Source: Actinoplanes auranticolor (GTDB lineage: Bacteria > Actinomycetota > Actinomycetes > Mycobacteriales > Micromonosporaceae). From it: a stretch of 64,000 nucleotides of DNA. The stretch covers positions 186,001 through 250,000 of the forward strand of contig NZ_BOQL01000026.1 in assembly GCF_018332655.1 (NCBI RefSeq). Direction: 5' to 3'. The first letter of the stretch is position 1. Every line of letters starts with the position of its first letter. Position numbers and translations under genes: made by a program. Below are positions 1-8,766 of this stretch, piece after piece. A model generated the notes under the pieces. The model was not told where the DNA came from. It did no database searches and saw nothing but the letters and a program-made list of their open reading frames with translations.

Positions 1-118
1 GCCGGGCCGGTGACCTGGGCGGATGGGTGCGCGTACTCAACTCGTTCCGGGTACCGGCGCTGACATCGCGCGCCGGCGGCAGTACGGTGGCCGCTGCTGC
101 TCCGACCGGGAGGTGGAC

Positions 119-1078
119 GTGCGTCCCGTACTCGCTGTCCTGCTCGTCGCGGCCCTGGCCGGCTGCGGCGCCGACGAGCCCGAGCCCGTCGCGAGCCCGC
201 CCGGTGCCGCGACGCCCAGCGCCGCGTCCAAGCCCAGCGCCGCGTCGACGGCCGGGGCGGCGACGACACCCGGCGCCCCGCCCGCTGCCCGGGCCCCGGC
301 GCAGTTGCCTCAGGGCGGCACCAAGATCTTCCCGGCGTACCGGGTCGTCGCCTACTACGGCACCGCGGGCAACAGCACCCTCGGTGTGCTCGGCGAGGGC
401 AGCCCGGACAAGATGCTGCCGAAGCTGCGGGCCGCGGCCAAGCCGTTCGCCGGTGGCCGCAAGGTGCAGATCGCGTACGAGTTGATCGCCAGCGTCGCGC
501 AGGCCGCCCCGGGCGCCGACGGCGACTACAGCCGGATGATCCCGCTCAGCCGCATCCAGCAGTACGTCGACCACGCCCGCCGGCACAAGGCCCTCGTCGT
601 CCTGGACCTGCAGCCGGGCCGCGGCGACTTCCTGCCCCAGGCGCGGCAGCTGGAACGGTTCCTGGTGCAGCCGCACGTCGGGCTGGCCCTGGACCCCGAA
701 TGGCGGATGCCGAAGGGCAAGGTGCCGGGCAAGGCCATCGGGCGGGTCAGCGCGGCCGAGGTCAACCGCGTCTCCGCCTACCTGTCCGGACTCGTCGCGG
801 CACACAAGCTGCCGGAGAAGCTGTTCGTGCTGCACCAGTTCCGGGCCTCGATGCTGCCGGACGTCGCCGGCATCACCGAGCGGCCCGGGCTGGCGCTGGT
901 GCAGCACGTCGACGGCTTCGGCACCCGGGCCGAGAAGGACGCCACCTGGAACAGGCTGCGCCGCCCGCAGCAGTTCCACCTCGGCTACAAGCTGTTCTAC
1001 GACGAGGACGTCAAGCGCTACCGGGCCGCCGACGTCCTGCGGTTCAAGCCCGTTCCGGAACTGGTGAGCTTCCAGTAG
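119..1078 (+). CDS. Secreted lipoprotein of unknown function
   Basis: Predicted 319-residue lipoprotein. I chose the GTG at 119 because it follows a GGGAGG ribosome site and gives a classic lipoprotein signal: VRP, a hydrophobic stretch, then LAGC with Cys near residue 16. A frame from 23 would put 32 non-signal residues in front. A low-complexity Ala/Pro/Ser/Thr linker (about residues 20-65) is followed by a folded domain containing VVAYYGT, VVLDLQPG and LALDPEWRMP. Those segments look like the strands of a TIM-barrel glycosidase-like fold, but I do not recognise a named family or a catalytic pair. The 3' end overlaps the convergent PPOX gene by 35 bp. The 118 bases upstream contain the end of an open frame that stops at 61-63, possibly the tail of an upstream gene. 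Function unknown. Confidence 0.8.
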   Translation: MRPVLAVLLVAALAGCGADEPEPVASPPGAATPSAASKPSAASTAGAATTPGAPPAARAPAQLPQGGTKIFPAYRVVAYYGTAGNSTLGVLGEGSPDKMLPKLRAAAKPFAGGRKVQIAYELIASVAQAAPGADGDYSRMIPLSRIQQYVDHARRHKALVVLDLQPGRGDFLPQARQLERFLVQPHVGLALDPEWRMPKGKVPGKAIGRVSAAEVNRVSAYLSGLVAAHKLPEKLFVLHQFRASMLPDVAGITERPGLALVQHVDGFGTRAEKDATWNRLRRPQQFHLGYKLFYDEDVKRYRAADVLRFKPVPELVSFQ

Positions 1079-1478
1079 CGCCCAGGCTGGCCGAGCCCAG
1101 CACCCGGGTGATCGTCACCTCGATGACCACCCGCTGCGGGTTCGGCCGGGGCCGGCGGTAGCGCTCGGCGTAGCGGCGCTCGGCCTCGGCCACCGACTCC
1201 GGGTCGTCGCGGACCACCGCCCGGCCTTCGATCGTGCTCCAGCGGGGCCCGTCGACCTGGCAGATCGCCACCCGGTCGCCGCCGGCACGGATCTGCCGGA
1301 CCTTGGCCGAGCCGCCGGAGGCGATCACCCGCAGCAGGCCCGCCGCGGGGTCGACGGTGGCGCCGACCGGCACGACGTGCGGGGAGCCGTCGGCCCGCAG
1401 CGTGGTCAGCGTGCAGAGATGCCGCTCGGTCCAGAACTCCAGGACCGCGGGCGAGGACAGGGACAAAGGGCCGCTCAT
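1044..1478 (-). CDS. PPOX-class F420/FMN-dependent pyridoxamine 5'-phosphate oxidase-like protein
   Basis: A 144-residue small split-barrel flavoprotein of the pyridoxamine-phosphate-oxidase superfamily. The start is typical of the actinobacterial PPOX class (HLCTLTTLRADGSPHVVPVG), followed by a central KVRQIRAGGDRVAICQVDG segment and the PRWSTIEGRAVV strand. Members bind F420 or FMN and reduce or oxidise small substrates in the cytoplasm; the substrate here cannot be deduced. The ATG at 1478 has a GGAGG site six bases upstream. Both site and start lie in the right arm of a 10-bp inverted repeat (1478-1511), which could mask translation. The 3' end overlaps the convergent lipoprotein gene. 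It lies 73 bp downstream of the DUF2252 gene on the same strand. Confidence 0.85.
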   Translation of the reverse strand: MSGPLSLSSPAVLEFWTERHLCTLTTLRADGSPHVVPVGATVDPAAGLLRVIASGGSAKVRQIRAGGDRVAICQVDGPRWSTIEGRAVVRDDPESVAEAERRYAERYRRPRPNPQRVVIEVTITRVLGSASLGATGSSPVPERA

Positions 1479-1511
1479 GTCATCGCCTCCGCTGGCGCTC
1501 CGGCGATGACA
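1478..1511 (-). promoter_or_regulatory. Inverted repeat over the PPOX gene ribosome site and start codon
   Basis: TGTCATCGCC at 1478-1487 is a perfect inverted partner of GGCGATGACA at 1502-1511, with a 14-nt loop. In the minus-strand mRNA the arm nearest the gene runs from the GGAGG ribosome site to the first base of the ATG, so the hairpin would compete with ribosome loading. Pairing is seen directly; the regulatory role is inference. Confidence 0.45.
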
Positions 1512-1551
1512 TTCGTCGGGCGCTGATTTGATGATTCGCTCGCAAGCCCGC

Positions 1552-2982
1552 TCATGCCTGCTCCGCCGGTAGGTGACCCTGGCGCACCGCGGCGACCAGG
1601 CGTTGGTGGTCGCTCTCGACCTGGTCCGCGTACGCGCGGGCGAACTTGCAGAGCATGTCGTCGAGCTTGTCGCTGCTGCCGATGTAACCGGCGATCATGG
1701 AGGCGCCGCTGGTCCGGGCATGACTCTTGGCGAGCAGGTAGCCGCAGATGCCGGCGTAGTCGCCCAGCGCGCCGGCGTTGATGTCCTCGACCAGGATCGC
1801 GCCCTTCATGTCGCGGAACTGCCGCACGTAGAACTGCAGCCGGCCCACGGTGGTCCAGCCCAGCAGCGGATCGCTGACCGTCTGCAGGGCCTGCTGGTAC
1901 TCGACCACCCGCTGGCCCTGGTGCCGGTGCCAGGCGACCGAGCCGTGCTGGTGTCGCGCCACGACCGAGCGGCGGGCCTGCTTGAGCTGCAGGAACACCA
2001 CGTCGTCGGGGCTGCTGCCCTCGCACAGCGCGACGTACGCCCGCAGCCCCACCGACCCCACGCCGACCACCTTGTGCGCGATGTCGACGATCCGGTAGCC
2101 GGCCAGGATGCGCGCCCAGTGCGGTGGCAGCGTGTTCAGATAGCCGTCCAGCGCCGCGGCCAGGTGGTCGAGCTCCTTGTCGCTCGGGCGGGTGATCAGC
2201 GGCGGCTCCTGCACCAGCCGCACCGTGCCGTCGCGGTGCTCGGTGAAGCGCGGCAGTGCCCGGTCACTGGTGCGCCGGCGGGCCCGGCGGGCGGCCCGTT
2301 CGATCTCGTCGCGGAAGCCCGGCTTGGTGGCCGCCCGGCGCAGGTCGTCCACGTCGAGGGCGGCGAACGAGCGGGCCAGCAGCGGCAGCTCGGCGAGGTG
2401 GCCGATCTGCTCGCGGTACTCCTCGACGCAGTGCTGCACCGCTTCGGCGCAGGCGTGCTCGCGGAAGCCGTTCTGCCGGCCGGCCACCCAGACGCTGGTG
2501 ACCAGCCGGCGCAGGTCCCATTCCCAGGCGCCCGGGTGGGCCTCGTCGAAGTCGTTGAGGTCGAAGACCAGCTCGCGTTCCGGTGAGGCGTAGAAGCCGA
2601 AGTTGCCCAGGTGGGCGTCGCCGCAGATGACCGGGGCGATGCCGGTGTGCGGCAGGCGGGCGAAGTCGTCGGCCATGATGTTGGCCGAGCCGCGCAGGAA
2701 CGCGTACGGGGAGGCGGTCATGCGGCCCACGCGGACCGGGACGAGCCAGGGCAGCCGGCCCTCGTGCGCCGCGACGATCTGCTCGACGGGGTCGACGCGC
2801 TCCGGCGCCGGGGTCCAGTGGGCGAGATCGGAGCGGGGGGACCGCTCGCGCAGGGAGCGGCCCAGCCCGTACCGCTCGGCGCGCGAAGGGGCGGACTTGC
2901 GCAGCGACGCGAAGCCGTGGTCACGACGGGGGTCGAGGCTGACGGGGCCGCTCGGCGGCGGGGAAAACGGTGCTGCGTCCAT
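1552..2982 (-). CDS. DUF2252 domain-containing protein
   Basis: A 476-residue DUF2252 protein, close to the usual family length (about 430-480). Diagnostic segments are RMTASPYAFLRGSANIMADD, GDAHLGNFGFY, FDLNDFDEAHPGAWEWDLRR and a C-terminal YVRQFRDMKGA. The family has a kinase/aminoglycoside-phosphotransferase-like fold; GDxHxxNFG and DxNDFD resemble the catalytic and metal-binding loops of those kinases, but no substrate is established. The start at 2982 (MDAAPFSPPP) is preferred: the longer frame up to 3093 would run across the LacI operator region of the divergent gene. It probably shares this divergent intergenic region with the arabinose regulator but shows no functional link to it. Confidence 0.87.
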   Translation of the reverse strand: MDAAPFSPPPSGPVSLDPRRDHGFASLRKSAPSRAERYGLGRSLRERSPRSDLAHWTPAPERVDPVEQIVAAHEGRLPWLVPVRVGRMTASPYAFLRGSANIMADDFARLPHTGIAPVICGDAHLGNFGFYASPERELVFDLNDFDEAHPGAWEWDLRRLVTSVWVAGRQNGFREHACAEAVQHCVEEYREQIGHLAELPLLARSFAALDVDDLRRAATKPGFRDEIERAARRARRRTSDRALPRFTEHRDGTVRLVQEPPLITRPSDKELDHLAAALDGYLNTLPPHWARILAGYRIVDIAHKVVGVGSVGLRAYVALCEGSSPDDVVFLQLKQARRSVVARHQHGSVAWHRHQGQRVVEYQQALQTVSDPLLGWTTVGRLQFYVRQFRDMKGAILVEDINAGALGDYAGICGYLLAKSHARTSGASMIAGYIGSSDKLDDMLCKFARAYADQVESDHQRLVAAVRQGHLPAEQA

Positions 2983-3028
2983 CACCGCCGAGCGTACGGG
3001 TCCGCCCCGGATCGGGCGCACAGGGCTG

Positions 3029-3057
3029 TTGACGCTGGTCTTGTTATCGCTAACAAT
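3029..3057 (+). promoter_or_regulatory. Promoter and LacI-type operator upstream of the arabinose regulator
   Basis: TTGACG (3029-3034) is followed after 17 bp by AACAAT (3052-3057), a plausible sigma-70-like promoter. The perfect inverted repeat TTGTTA-tcgc-TAACAA (3041-3056) covers the spacer and -10. A related site lies before araB at 4190, so the LacI protein probably represses its own gene. Sequence is seen; autoregulation is inference. Confidence 0.55.
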
Positions 3058-3122
3058 GACCGTCGGGCCCACACTCCGGGACACCCACGGCATGGTGGTG
3101 CGCTACGGGATGAGGTGCGGCG

Positions 3123-4136
3123 ATGGATGTGCACGCGGCGCGCAGCCCCGCCATGACCGACGTCGCCCGGCTGGCCGGAGTCTCGCACCAGACCGTGTCC
3201 CGGGTCCTCAACGACCATCCGAATGTGCGCGAACAGACCCGCCTGCGGGTGCGCGCGGCCATCGCCGAGCTGGGCTACCGGCCCAACCGGGCGGCCCGGG
3301 CGCTGGTCACCGGCCGCTCCCAGCTGATCGGCATCGTCGCGCAGAACAGCACTCTCTACGGCCCGGCCTCGCTGCTGGCGGCTTTCGAGCAGGCCGCGGC
3401 CGAGGCGGGGTTCGCGGTCAGCGTGGGCAGCGTGGGGCGGCTGGACCGGGAGTCGATCGCGGGTGCCGTCGAGCGGCACCTGGACCAGCGGGTCGCCGGG
3501 CTGGTGGTGATCGCGCCGGTGAAGTCGGCCGACGACGCCCTCGAGGGCATGCCCGCCGGGGTGCCGCTGGTGACCATCGACGGCGATCCGCAGCGGTCGC
3601 ACACTCTGGTGACGGTGGACCAGTCCGCCGGGGCGCGTGCCGCCACCCGGCACCTGCTCGCCGCCGGGCACCGTACGGTCTGGCACATCTCCGGTCCGCC
3701 CGAGTGGTACGACGCGGCCTGGCGGATCGAGGGCTGGCGCGCCGCCCTGCACGAGGCCGGCGCCGAGGTGCCCCCGCTGGTGAACGCCGACTGGTCGGCG
3801 GCCTCCGGCTACGACGCCGGGCGGATGCTGGCCCGGATGCCGGAGGTGACCGCGGTCTTCGCGGCCAACGACCATCAGGCGCTCGGTCTGCTGCGGGCGT
3901 TCAGCGAGCACGACCGCCGGGTGCCGCACGACGTCAGCGTGGTGGGCTTCGACGACGTGCCCGAGGCGGCCTTCTTCATCCCGCCGCTGACGACCGTGCG
4001 ACCGTCCTTCGACGCGGTGGCCCAGGCCGGCCTGGACCTGCTGCTGGCCCAGATCGCGGATCCGGCCACCCCGCCGAACCGGGTGGTCATCGCCCCGTCC
4101 CTGGTCGAACGGGCAAGCGTGGCCCCACCTGCGTGA
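3123..4136 (+). CDS. LacI-family transcriptional regulator (probable arabinose repressor)
   Basis: A 337-residue LacI/GalR regulator. The N-terminal helix-turn-helix (about residues 11-60) reads TDVARLAGVSHQTVSRVLND and ends in the hinge motif YRPNRAARAL. A periplasmic-binding-like effector domain follows, with VFAANDHQALGLL and VVGFDDVPEA, typical ligand-cleft segments. GAGG lies 8 bp before the ATG at 3123; an internal ATG at 3153 is an alternative start. It lies directly upstream of araB on the same strand, and LacI-type palindromes occur before both genes. By position it is the arabinose regulator (AraR-like in function, although AraR of Bacillus is a GntR/LacI chimera). The effector is likely L-arabinose or a phosphorylated intermediate; that part is inference. 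Confidence 0.9.
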   Translation: MDVHAARSPAMTDVARLAGVSHQTVSRVLNDHPNVREQTRLRVRAAIAELGYRPNRAARALVTGRSQLIGIVAQNSTLYGPASLLAAFEQAAAEAGFAVSVGSVGRLDRESIAGAVERHLDQRVAGLVVIAPVKSADDALEGMPAGVPLVTIDGDPQRSHTLVTVDQSAGARAATRHLLAAGHRTVWHISGPPEWYDAAWRIEGWRAALHEAGAEVPPLVNADWSAASGYDAGRMLARMPEVTAVFAANDHQALGLLRAFSEHDRRVPHDVSVVGFDDVPEAAFFIPPLTTVRPSFDAVAQAGLDLLLAQIADPATPPNRVVIAPSLVERASVAPPA

Positions 4137-4176
4137 ACGGTTTCGTCAAGGTTGCCGCGTTGTAACCACGCACCCG

Positions 4177-4203
4177 TTGACATCGGAAATGTTAGCGCTC
4201 ACA
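4177..4203 (+). promoter_or_regulatory. araB promoter -35 and LacI-type operator
   Basis: A consensus -35 (TTGACA, 4177-4182) is followed by TGTTAGCGCTCACA (4190-4203), a near-perfect dyad of the TGTTAGCGCTAACA type common for actinobacterial LacI repressors. The weak -10 would overlap the right half of the operator. This is the likely control point for the araBA and importer genes. Confidence 0.6.
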
Positions 4204-4282
4204 CTCGATCCCACGCCGCCTGTCGTGTGGTCTGAGACACGCCGGCGAAACGCCGGATCCCCCTTCCCGGAGGTATTCAGTC

Positions 4283-5917
4283 ATGCCCGTCGCTCCGTCC
4301 GAGACCTATGTGATCGGCGTCGACTTCGGCACCCTCTCCGGCCGGGCCGTCGTCGTCCGGGTGTCCGACGGCACCGAGCTCGGCTCGGCCGTCCACGAAT
4401 ACCCGCACGCCGTGCTCACCGAGGCCCTGCCCGACGGCACCCCGCTCGGCCACGACTGGGCGCTGCAGGTGCCCGGCGACTACGTCGAGGTGCTCCAGCA
4501 GGCGGTGCCCGCCGCGGTGCGCGCCGCCGGCATCGACCCGGCCGCAGTCGTCGGCATCGGCACCGACTTCACCGCGTGCACGATGGTGCCCACGCTGGCC
4601 GACGGCACCCCGCTGAGCGAGGTCGAGGGCCTGGCGGGCCGGCCGCACGCGTACGTCAAGCTCTGGAAGCACCACGCCGCCCAGCCGCACGCCGACCGGA
4701 TCAACCAGCTCGCCGCCAAGCGCGGCGAGACCTGGCTGCCGCGCTACGGGGGCCTGATCTCCTCGGAGTGGGAGTTCGCCAAGGCGCTGCAGCTGCTGGA
4801 GGAGGACCCCGAGCTGTACGCGCGGATGGACCGCTGGGTCGAGGCCGCCGACTGGATCATCTGGCAGCTCACCGGCTCCTACGTCCGTAACGCCTGCACG
4901 GCCGGTTACAAGGGCATCCGCCAGGACGGGCACTACCCGTCGCCGGAGTTCCTGGGCGAGCTCAACCCCGGCTTCGCGGGCTTCGTCGCCGAGAAGCTGG
5001 ACCAGCCGATCGGGCAGCTCGGCGCGGCCGCCGGCACGCTGAGCGCCGAGGCCGCCGCCTGGACCGGCCTGCCCGAGGGCATCGCCGTGGCGGTCGGCAA
5101 CGTCGACGCGCACGTCACCTCGGCCGCCGCCCAGGCCCTCGAGCCGGGCCAGATGGTCGCCATCATGGGCACCTCGACCTGTCACGTGATGAACGGCGCC
5201 GAGGTCGCCGAGGTGCCCGGCATGTGCGGCGTCGTGCACGGCGGCATCGTCGAGGGCCTGTACGGCTACGAGGCCGGCCAGAGCGGCGTCGGCGACATCT
5301 TCGCCCACTACCTGCGCTATCTCGCCCCGGAGTTCACCCACGAACACCTCACCGAGCTGGCCTCCCGGCAGCGGCCCGGCGAGCACGGCCTGATCGCGCT
5401 GGACTGGCACAGCGGCAACCGCTCGGTGCTGGTCGACCACGAGCTGTCCGGCCTGCTGGTCGGCGAGACGCTGGCGACGCGCCCCGAGGACGTCTACCGG
5501 GCGCTCATCGAGGCGACCGCGTTCGGCACCCGGACCATCGTCGAGACGTTCAACGCCGCCGGCGTGCCGGTGCGCGAGTTCGTCGCGGCCGGCGGGCTCG
5601 TCAAGAACCCCCTGCTCATGCAGATCTACGCCGACGTGCTGCGGATGCCGCTGTCGGTGATCGGCTCCGACCAGGGCCCGGCGCTGGGCTCGGCGATCCA
5701 CGCGGCGGCCGCCGCGGGCGCGTATCCGGACGTCCGCACGGCCGCGGCCGCGATGGGCCGCAAGCGGACCGCGGTGTACCAGCCCGATCCGGCCGCGGCC
5801 GAGGTCTACGACGAGCTGTTCGCCGAGTACACCAAGCTGCACGACTACTTCGGCCGCGGCGCCAACAAGGTCATGCGCAACCTGCGGGCCGTCCAGCGCC
5901 GGGTCGCCGCCCGGTGA
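4283..5917 (+). CDS. araB: L-ribulokinase
   Basis: A 544-residue FGGY carbohydrate kinase of the ribulokinase type, normal length. It phosphorylates L-ribulose to L-ribulose 5-phosphate in the cytoplasm, step two of arabinose catabolism. Visible marks are the N-terminal phosphate loop [27 protein letters not shown], the MGTSTCHVM segment, and the C-terminal [19 protein letters not shown] with [13 protein letters not shown] that form the FGGY signature region. A GGAGG site lies before the ATG. It is first in the operon araB-araA-importer, with araA 46 bp downstream, and is controlled by the LacI operator at 4190. No araD is found in the operon, so the product must be used by a 4-epimerase encoded elsewhere. 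Confidence 0.96.
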   Translation: MPVAPSETYVIGVDFGTLSGRAVVVRVSDGTELGSAVHEYPHAVLTEALPDGTPLGHDWALQVPGDYVEVLQQAVPAAVRAAGIDPAAVVGIGTDFTACTMVPTLADGTPLSEVEGLAGRPHAYVKLWKHHAAQPHADRINQLAAKRGETWLPRYGGLISSEWEFAKALQLLEEDPELYARMDRWVEAADWIIWQLTGSYVRNACTAGYKGIRQDGHYPSPEFLGELNPGFAGFVAEKLDQPIGQLGAAAGTLSAEAAAWTGLPEGIAVAVGNVDAHVTSAAAQALEPGQMVAIMGTSTCHVMNGAEVAEVPGMCGVVHGGIVEGLYGYEAGQSGVGDIFAHYLRYLAPEFTHEHLTELASRQRPGEHGLIALDWHSGNRSVLVDHELSGLLVGETLATRPEDVYRALIEATAFGTRTIVETFNAAGVPVREFVAAGGLVKNPLLMQIYADVLRMPLSVIGSDQGPALGSAIHAAAAAGAYPDVRTAAAAMGRKRTAVYQPDPAAAEVYDELFAEYTKLHDYFGRGANKVMRNLRAVQRRVAAR

Positions 5918-5963
5918 ACCCTTTCTCCCGCCACCAGCTCGCCTACGGACAGGAGTCCACCCG

Positions 5964-7454
5964 ATGAAGCCCCAGATCTGGTTCCTCACCGGCAGCCAGC
6001 ACCTCTACGGGCCCGAGACCCTGGACCAGGTCGCCTCCCAGTCGCAGCAGATCCAGCAGCTGCTGACGACCTCCGGGGGCATCTCCGCCGAGATCGTCAG
6101 CAAGCCGGTGCTCACCGACAGCACGGCGATCCGTACGGTCATGCTCGAGGCCAACGCCGACCCGGCCTGCCTCGGCGTGATCGCCTGGATGCACACGTTC
6201 TCGCCGGCCAAGATGTGGATCACCGGGCTCGACGCGCTGCGCAAGCCGCTGCTGCACCTGCACACCCAGCTCAACCAGGCGTTGCCGTGGGCGTCCATCG
6301 ACATGGACTTCATGAACCTCAACCAGGCCGCGCACGGTGACCGCGAGTTCGGCTACATCCAGACCCGGATCGGCGTGGCCCGCAAGACCGTCGCCGGGCA
6401 CGCGGCCGACCCCTCCGTGGTCACCCGGATCGACGGCTGGGTGCGGGCCGCGGCGGGCGTGCAGCGCCTGCGCAGCCTGCGGCTGGCCCGCTTCGGCGAC
6501 AACATGCGCGACGTGGCCGTCACCGAGGGCGACAAGGTCGAGGCCGAGCTGCGCTTCGGCGTCTCGGTCAACACGTACGGCGTGAACGACCTGGTCGCGG
6601 TGGTCGACGCGGTCCCGGACAGCGAGATCGACGCGCTGGCGGCCGAGTACGCGGACGTCTACACGCTGGACCCGCAGCTGGCCCGCGGCGGTGACCGGCA
6701 CGAGTCGCTGCGGTACGCCGCGCGGATCGAGGCCGGGCTGCGGCAGTTCCTCACCGAGGGCGGCTTCGGCGCCTTCACCACCAACTTCGAGGACCTGGGC
6801 GGGCTGCGCCAGCTGCCCGGCCTGGCCGTGCAGCGGCTGATGGCCGACGGCTACGGCTTCGGCGGCGAGGGCGACTGGAAGACGTCCGCGCTGCTCGCGG
6901 CGGTCAAGGCGATGGGTACGGGCACCGGCCGCGGCACCTCGTTCATGGAGGACTACACCTACCACTTCGGCCCGGGTGAGCAGAAGATCCTCGGCGCGCA
7001 CATGCTCGAGGTCTGCCCGAGCATCGCCGCCGACCGGCCGTCCTGCGAGATCCACCCGCTGGGCATCGGCGGTCGCGAGGACCCGGTGCGGCTGGTCTTC
7101 GACGCCGCTGAAGGCCCGGGCGTGGTGATCGGCATGGCCGACCTCGGCGACCGGTTCCGGCTGGTCGCCAACGCCATCGAGGTCACCGCGCCGGACGAGC
7201 CGCTGCCCAAGCTGCCGGTCGCGCGGGCGGTGTGGAAGCCGGCCCCGTCGCTGGCCACCTCGGCCGAGTCGTGGCTGACCGCCGGCGGGCCGCACCACAC
7301 CGTGCTCACCCAGGCTGTCGGGGCGGAGCCGCTGCGCGACTTCGCCACGATGCTCAACACTGAACTTCTGCTGATCGACGAGAACACGACCACGCACGAC
7401 TTCGCCGATCGCGTTCGTTGGAACCAGGCGTATTACCGGCAATACCCGCGGTAA
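5964..7454 (+). CDS. araA: L-arabinose isomerase
   Basis: A 496-residue arabinose isomerase, full length for the family (about 500). It converts L-arabinose to L-ribulose in the cytoplasm with a bound Mn ion. The start [15 protein letters not shown] is diagnostic, as are [12 protein letters not shown], the [18 protein letters not shown] segment, the glutamate-containing [10 protein letters not shown] and [11 protein letters not shown] (metal ligands) and the histidines of the MLEVCPSIA...EIHPLGIGG region. An AGGAG site precedes the ATG. Second gene of the arabinose operon after araB. The order araB-araA is retained but the usual partner araD is missing. A new promoter may start in the 103-bp gap before the binding-protein gene. 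Confidence 0.97.
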   Translation: MKPQIWFLTGSQHLYGPETLDQVASQSQQIQQLLTTSGGISAEIVSKPVLTDSTAIRTVMLEANADPACLGVIAWMHTFSPAKMWITGLDALRKPLLHLHTQLNQALPWASIDMDFMNLNQAAHGDREFGYIQTRIGVARKTVAGHAADPSVVTRIDGWVRAAAGVQRLRSLRLARFGDNMRDVAVTEGDKVEAELRFGVSVNTYGVNDLVAVVDAVPDSEIDALAAEYADVYTLDPQLARGGDRHESLRYAARIEAGLRQFLTEGGFGAFTTNFEDLGGLRQLPGLAVQRLMADGYGFGGEGDWKTSALLAAVKAMGTGTGRGTSFMEDYTYHFGPGEQKILGAHMLEVCPSIAADRPSCEIHPLGIGGREDPVRLVFDAAEGPGVVIGMADLGDRFRLVANAIEVTAPDEPLPKLPVARAVWKPAPSLATSAESWLTAGGPHHTVLTQAVGAEPLRDFATMLNTELLLIDENTTTHDFADRVRWNQAYYRQYPR

Positions 7455-7497
7455 GTGCGTATCGCCTGCGTAACAACAGTGTCGAGAAATGTTTACT

Positions 7498-7503
7498 TAT
7501 GAT
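7498..7503 (+). promoter_or_regulatory. Possible -10 box upstream of the sugar-binding protein gene
   Basis: TATGAT at 7498-7503 lies 54 bp before the start of the binding-protein gene and closely matches the -10 consensus, in a relatively AT-rich patch. No clear -35 is present 17 bp upstream. It could give an internal promoter for the importer genes. Confidence 0.3.
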
Positions 7504-7557
7504 CGCACGTGCGGGAAAGTTGCCCGGTCGTGCGCCCACCATCGCAAGGAGAGAACG

Positions 7558-8691
7558 ATGAAGTTGACCCGGCTCGCGTCAGTGGCCACGGCCATGACGC
7601 TTTCGGTGGCTCTCGCCGCCTGTGGCTCAAGTGAGAAGACCGCCGACCAGCAGGCGTCCGGTGCCGCGGACAACAGCGGCGCGCTGATCGGCGTGACCAT
7701 GCCGACGCGTTCCTCCGAGCGGTGGATCGGTGACGGCGACAACCTGAAGAAGCAGCTCGAGGCCAAGGGCTACAAGGTCGACCTGCAGTACGCCGAGGAC
7801 GACATCCCGACCCAGGTGAACCAGCTCGACAACCAGATCACCCGGGGCGCCAAGCTGCTGATCATCGCGTCGATCGACGGCACGGCGATCACCACGCAGC
7901 TGCAGAGCGCCAAGGAGAACAACATCCCGGTCATCGCCTACGACCGGCTGATCCGCAACAGCCCGAACGTGGACTACTACGCCACCTTCGACAACTTCAA
8001 GGTCGGCGTCCAGCAGGCGACCTCGCTGCTGGTCGGCCTGAAGCTGCTCAAGGAGGACGGCACCACCAAGGGCGACGCCAAGGGCCCGTTCAACATCGAG
8101 CTGTTCGCCGGTTCCCCGGACGACAACAACGCGACCTTCTTCTTCAACGGCGCGATGTCGGTGCTCAAGCCGTACATCGACGACAAGACGCTGGTGGTCA
8201 AGAGCGGCCAGACCGACTTCAAGACCGTCGCGATCCTGCGCTGGAAGCCGGCCGTCGCCCAGGACCGCATGGAGAACCTGCTGACCTCGACGTACAAGGG
8301 TGGCACCAAGGTCGACGGCGTGCTGTCGCCGTACGACGGCCTGAGCATCGGCATCCTGTCCGCGCTCAAGAGCAACGGCTACGGCACCGCCGGCCAGCCG
8401 TACCCGGTCGTCACCGGCCAGGACGCCGAGCAGGCGTCGGTCAAGTCGATCATCGCCGGTGAGCAGTTCGCCACCATCTACAAGGACACCCGCAAGCTGG
8501 CCGACACCACCGTGCAGATGGCCGACGCCGTTCTCAAGGGCCAGAAGCCCACGACGAACAACGACAAGGACTACGACAACGGTGTCAAGGTCGTCCCGGC
8601 CCAGCTGCTGGACTCGGTGATCATCTACAAGAGCAACTACAAGAAGGAGCTCGTCGACTCGGGCTACTACAAGGAGTCGGACCTCCAGTAA
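7558..8691 (+). CDS. chvE: Sugar ABC transporter substrate-binding lipoprotein (ChvE/GguABC type)
   Basis: A 377-residue periplasmic-binding lipoprotein of the CUT2 class. The ATG at 7558 follows AAGGAGAG and gives a signal peptide ending in the lipobox LAACG. The mature protein carries the type-1 sugar-binding features [38 protein letters not shown] and [14 protein letters not shown], closest in memory to the multiple-sugar-binding protein ChvE. It should deliver L-arabinose (perhaps also galactose or xylose) to the importer. It sits between araA and the ATPase gene, separated from the latter by a 14-bp hairpin at 8699-8732 that probably boosts its transcript relative to the downstream genes. 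The symbol is by family resemblance. Confidence 0.9.
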   Translation: MKLTRLASVATAMTLSVALAACGSSEKTADQQASGAADNSGALIGVTMPTRSSERWIGDGDNLKKQLEAKGYKVDLQYAEDDIPTQVNQLDNQITRGAKLLIIASIDGTAITTQLQSAKENNIPVIAYDRLIRNSPNVDYYATFDNFKVGVQQATSLLVGLKLLKEDGTTKGDAKGPFNIELFAGSPDDNNATFFFNGAMSVLKPYIDDKTLVVKSGQTDFKTVAILRWKPAVAQDRMENLLTSTYKGGTKVDGVLSPYDGLSIGILSALKSNGYGTAGQPYPVVTGQDAEQASVKSIIAGEQFATIYKDTRKLADTTVQMADAVLKGQKPTTNNDKDYDNGVKVVPAQLLDSVIIYKSNYKKELVDSGYYKESDLQ

Positions 8692-8698
8692 TCCGTAC

Positions 8699-8732
8699 CG
8701 GTGCCCGCCGCCCCACCCGGCGGCGGGCACCG
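8699..8732 (+). terminator. Intercistronic hairpin between binding-protein and ATPase genes
   Basis: A perfect 14-bp stem (8699-8712 with 8719-8732) with a six-base CCACCC loop, 8 bp after the binding-protein stop codon. It has no T-run, so partial termination or 3'-end protection of the upstream mRNA is more likely than a full stop. It fits the usual excess of binding protein over membrane parts. Confidence 0.6.
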
Positions 8733-8766
8733 CCTCCTTCGCGCGTGTGTGACCCTGGGGAGTTCC

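Noticed and set aside
1-118. A possible 3' end of an upstream gene (frame 1, stop at 61-63)
   Set aside because: Only 20 codons are visible with no recognisable motif; not enough to call a gene.
4277-7442. Long minus-strand frames over araB and araA
   Set aside because: Shadows of highly conserved enzymes; no start with a ribosome site and no domain.
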